Position numbers and translations under genes: made by a program. 16,935 bases of DNA, from assembly GCA_964607865.1 (NCBI GenBank), contig CAZSLZ010000067.1, forward strand, positions 1 through 16,935, written 5' to 3'. The notes under the pieces are model-generated. The model was not told where the DNA came from. It searched no databases and saw only the letters and a program-made list of their open reading frames with translations. Origin of the DNA: CAZSLZ01 sp964607865. Lineage in GTDB: Bacteria; Vulcanimicrobiota; JAJTBE01; CAZSLZ01. Shown piece by piece: positions 15,424-16,935 of the stretch (position 1 is the first letter of the stretch; every line of letters starts with the position of its first letter).

Positions 15424-15765
15424 AATACAAAAACGTTTGACAAAAAAATGGAATTCCCTGCCTCTTCTTTTCCCTTCAATTATACAGTTCCTTCTCTATT
15501 TTTTTATATTCTCAGCTTTCGCCGTCGGAGGAATTGCCTGGTGGCAATTTGAAGCAGGAAATTCCGAGAGGGAAAACTGCATGTGGAAACCCACCTTCCC
15601 ATTGACAAAAAAGCCGGGAAAGAAGAGAATAAGCAAGACTGATGGAGCTGATTGGCAAATCTTTTTCAATTTTAATAATACTGGGCTTTTTATCCTTTGG
15701 CGGGGCTCGCTTTCAGAACCCTGGCATTCCCTGCGCCAACGTAGCAACTTTAATATGCATGGGAA
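15424..15765. other. 342-base gap with no recognised gene, one hairpin and a possible -10 box
   Basis: I find no convincing coding region here. A hairpin AATTGCC-TGGT-GGCAATT (15532-15549) is flanked by a TCGGA/TCCGA outer pair (15525-15529 with 15563-15567), which could form a two-level RNA structure on either strand. On the minus strand TATAAT (15484-15479) could be the -10 of the iron-sulfur subunit gene, but it has no good -35. No clear terminator follows the HD-GYP gene. Confidence 0.4.
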
Positions 15766-16935
15766 TTATCGGCTATTTCTTTCTGTAGCCGGGTTTGAGA
15801 AAAGCAACTCGTCAATTGAAGACATGAAAGCATTCACAGCCTCTGATGAGAATTTTTTAAACCGCAAACCAGTTATTATATCGATGGCTTCTGAAGAGTC
15901 TAGTTTCTGCAGGTTTATCAAATTGTCCCATTTATCGGCAATGGAGAGGATGCCGGTTTCCAGGGAAATCTGCCTGCCTTCAGTTCCATTTGGGTAACCC
16001 TTACCGTCAAAACGTTCATGGTGGTTCAATATCATCAGGGAAATCTCTTTCATACCTTTAATTTCTTCTAATAATTCATAAGCTTTTAATGGATGAGATT
16101 CAAACTGCTTTAAATCTTCCGGGTTCAATTCCCAGGGGGGGCGGGAAAAAATATACGGGCTCAATTTTAATTTACCTATATCGTGTAAAAGCCCCGCCAG
16201 AAAGATTTCCTCAAGCCTGTTCCGGGTAAAACCCGCAAACCGGGCAATAGTATAAGCATACCATGCCACATTTTCCGAATGAGGATAATTTTTCTGTCCC
16301 AACTCATCTGCCAATTTGCCCAGAATTCGAGCCAAACCCTTTGAAAGGCTGTTGTGCTTTTTGAATTCCTTTCCAAACTCAAAACTGCTCTCTGCCTGCT
16401 CCAGGGTAGATGTGGCCAGTAATTGCAGGGCAGTATAAGCCGGAGAGTAATTTTCTGAAGATATTACCTTATCGGTAGCTTTCATTAATTGTTCATGGGC
16501 TGATTTGAATTTATAGTTCACAGCTTCTATACCCGTATTCACAAAGGAATCGAATTTTCCTGATTTATCCAGACGGCAGGCCTGAATCAGGGAATCCCTG
16601 GCATCGGAATAGTTGTTCTGCATAAAATGCATAGTTCCCAGGTTCCTGTAAACCGACGGATTGTCAGGCGCCAGTTTGATTACATTATTATAATAATCTA
16701 TAGCTTTGTCATACTCTCCCATTTTCATATGTACGAACCCCAGGGCATTGAGAACATTCAAATCATCGGGAGTCTGAGCCAGGGCATTTAAAAATGACTC
16801 CATGGCTTTTCTGTTCTGTTTCATTGCCAGATAACACTGGCCCAGCTGATAGTAGGCAAGGCCATGGTCGCCCAGGGTTTCCAGGGTAAGCAGGAAATGC
16901 CTGGCAGCCTTTTCGCAATTGTTTCTATCAAGATA
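15766..16935 (-). CDS. TPR plus HD-GYP domain protein, probable c-di-GMP phosphodiesterase, 5' end outside window
   Basis: The frame is open to the right edge (389 residues visible), so the start lies beyond the window; the ATG at 16824 is internal. Visible residues 1-127 are at least three TPR units (AYYQLGQCYLAMKQNRKAMESF, ALGFVHMKMGEYDKAIDYY, NLGTMHFMQNNYSDARDSL). A helical linker follows, then the HD-GYP domain from about 205. The metal-binding HD pair is at 251-252 (LLHDIGKLKL), His281 is in ESHPLKAYELL, and the signature HHERFDGKGYP is at 305-315, with Asp334 in IADKWDNL. Such proteins hydrolyse cyclic di-GMP; the TPRs probably mediate protein contacts. No receiver domain is visible in this part. 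The following gene on the strand is 342 bases away. Confidence 0.93.
   Translation of the reverse strand, partial: YLDRNNCEKAARHFLLTLETLGDHGLAYYQLGQCYLAMKQNRKAMESFLNALAQTPDDLNVLNALGFVHMKMGEYDKAIDYYNNVIKLAPDNPSVYRNLGTMHFMQNNYSDARDSLIQACRLDKSGKFDSFVNTGIEAVNYKFKSAHEQLMKATDKVISSENYSPAYTALQLLATSTLEQAESSFEFGKEFKKHNSLSKGLARILGKLADELGQKNYPHSENVAWYAYTIARFAGFTRNRLEEIFLAGLLHDIGKLKLSPYIFSRPPWELNPEDLKQFESHPLKAYELLEEIKGMKEISLMILNHHERFDGKGYPNGTEGRQISLETGILSIADKWDNLINLQKLDSSEAIDIITGLRFKKFSSEAVNAFMSSIDELLFSNPATERNSR

Noticed and set aside
15602..15630. TTGACA with GAGAAT at 17 bases on the plus strand
   Set aside because: The -10 match is poor and no gene follows on that strand; an antisense transcript cannot be supported from sequence alone.
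15699..15733. Minus-strand GGGAA...CCCCGCC pattern resembling part of a cobalamin riboswitch
   Set aside because: The B12 box and the required order and spacing of the other conserved segments are not found in the following bases.
15496..15747. 83-codon minus-strand frame in the gap after the HD-GYP gene
   Set aside because: It is in frame with, and directly follows, the HD-GYP stop codon, but its residues look random. An internal 28-codon ATG frame (15582-15496) has a GGTGG upstream but no other support.
15161..15997. 278-codon open frame on the plus strand
   Set aside because: It runs antisense through the iron-sulfur subunit and the end of the HD-GYP gene, both certain, and has no ribosome binding site or recognisable domain.

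Overview
The window reads as a continuous piece of bacterial chromosome with moderate to low GC. It most likely comes from an anaerobic, Clostridia-like member of the Bacillota. This is inferred from strong Shine-Dalgarno sites (AGGAGG types), a textbook sigma-A promoter, a yceD-rpmF-fab-acpP operon, a zinc-ribbon L32 and a molybdenum-hydroxylase-type iron-sulfur subunit. No taxonomic marker is present, so the placement is tentative. I saw no rRNA, tRNA, insertion sequence, phage gene or CRISPR array. The two halves of the window are transcribed towards each other and meet at about 7775-7936.

Left half, plus strand. A membrane protein of unknown family is cut by the left edge. It runs directly into an Hsp20 chaperone gene (stop codon followed at once by ATG). 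Next is a composite lipoprotein with a CsgG/TolB-like domain, TPRs and an FlgT-C-like domain. A TTGACT-N17-TATAAT promoter at 3130-3158 then drives yceD, rpmF, fabH, fabD, fabG and acpP, which end at a strong hairpin terminator at 7055-7094. This operon supplies ribosomal protein L32 and the initiation, malonyl-loading, ketoreduction and carrier functions of type II fatty acid synthesis. plsX, fapR, fabF, fabZ and an enoyl reductase are absent from it and must lie elsewhere. A stand-alone pncC/CinA-C gene follows.

Right half, minus strand, read from the right edge leftwards. A TPR plus HD-GYP protein (probable c-di-GMP phosphodiesterase) is cut by the right edge. After a 342-base gap come a 2Fe-2S molybdenum-hydroxylase small subunit without its partner subunits, a MobA/MocA-like nucleotidyltransferase with degraded active-site motifs and a charged tail, a secreted 5'-nucleotidase and miaB. 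Last is a NarL-type response regulator overlapping its membrane histidine kinase by 4 bases.

The most noteworthy observations are these. The response regulator's receiver domain extends past every ordinary start codon and appears to begin at CTG. A perfect 32-bp palindrome lies inside the membrane protein gene. The orphan iron-sulfur subunit is coupled to a degenerate MobA-like protein. YceD lacks part of its usual cysteine module. I found no clearly new defence or mobile system.
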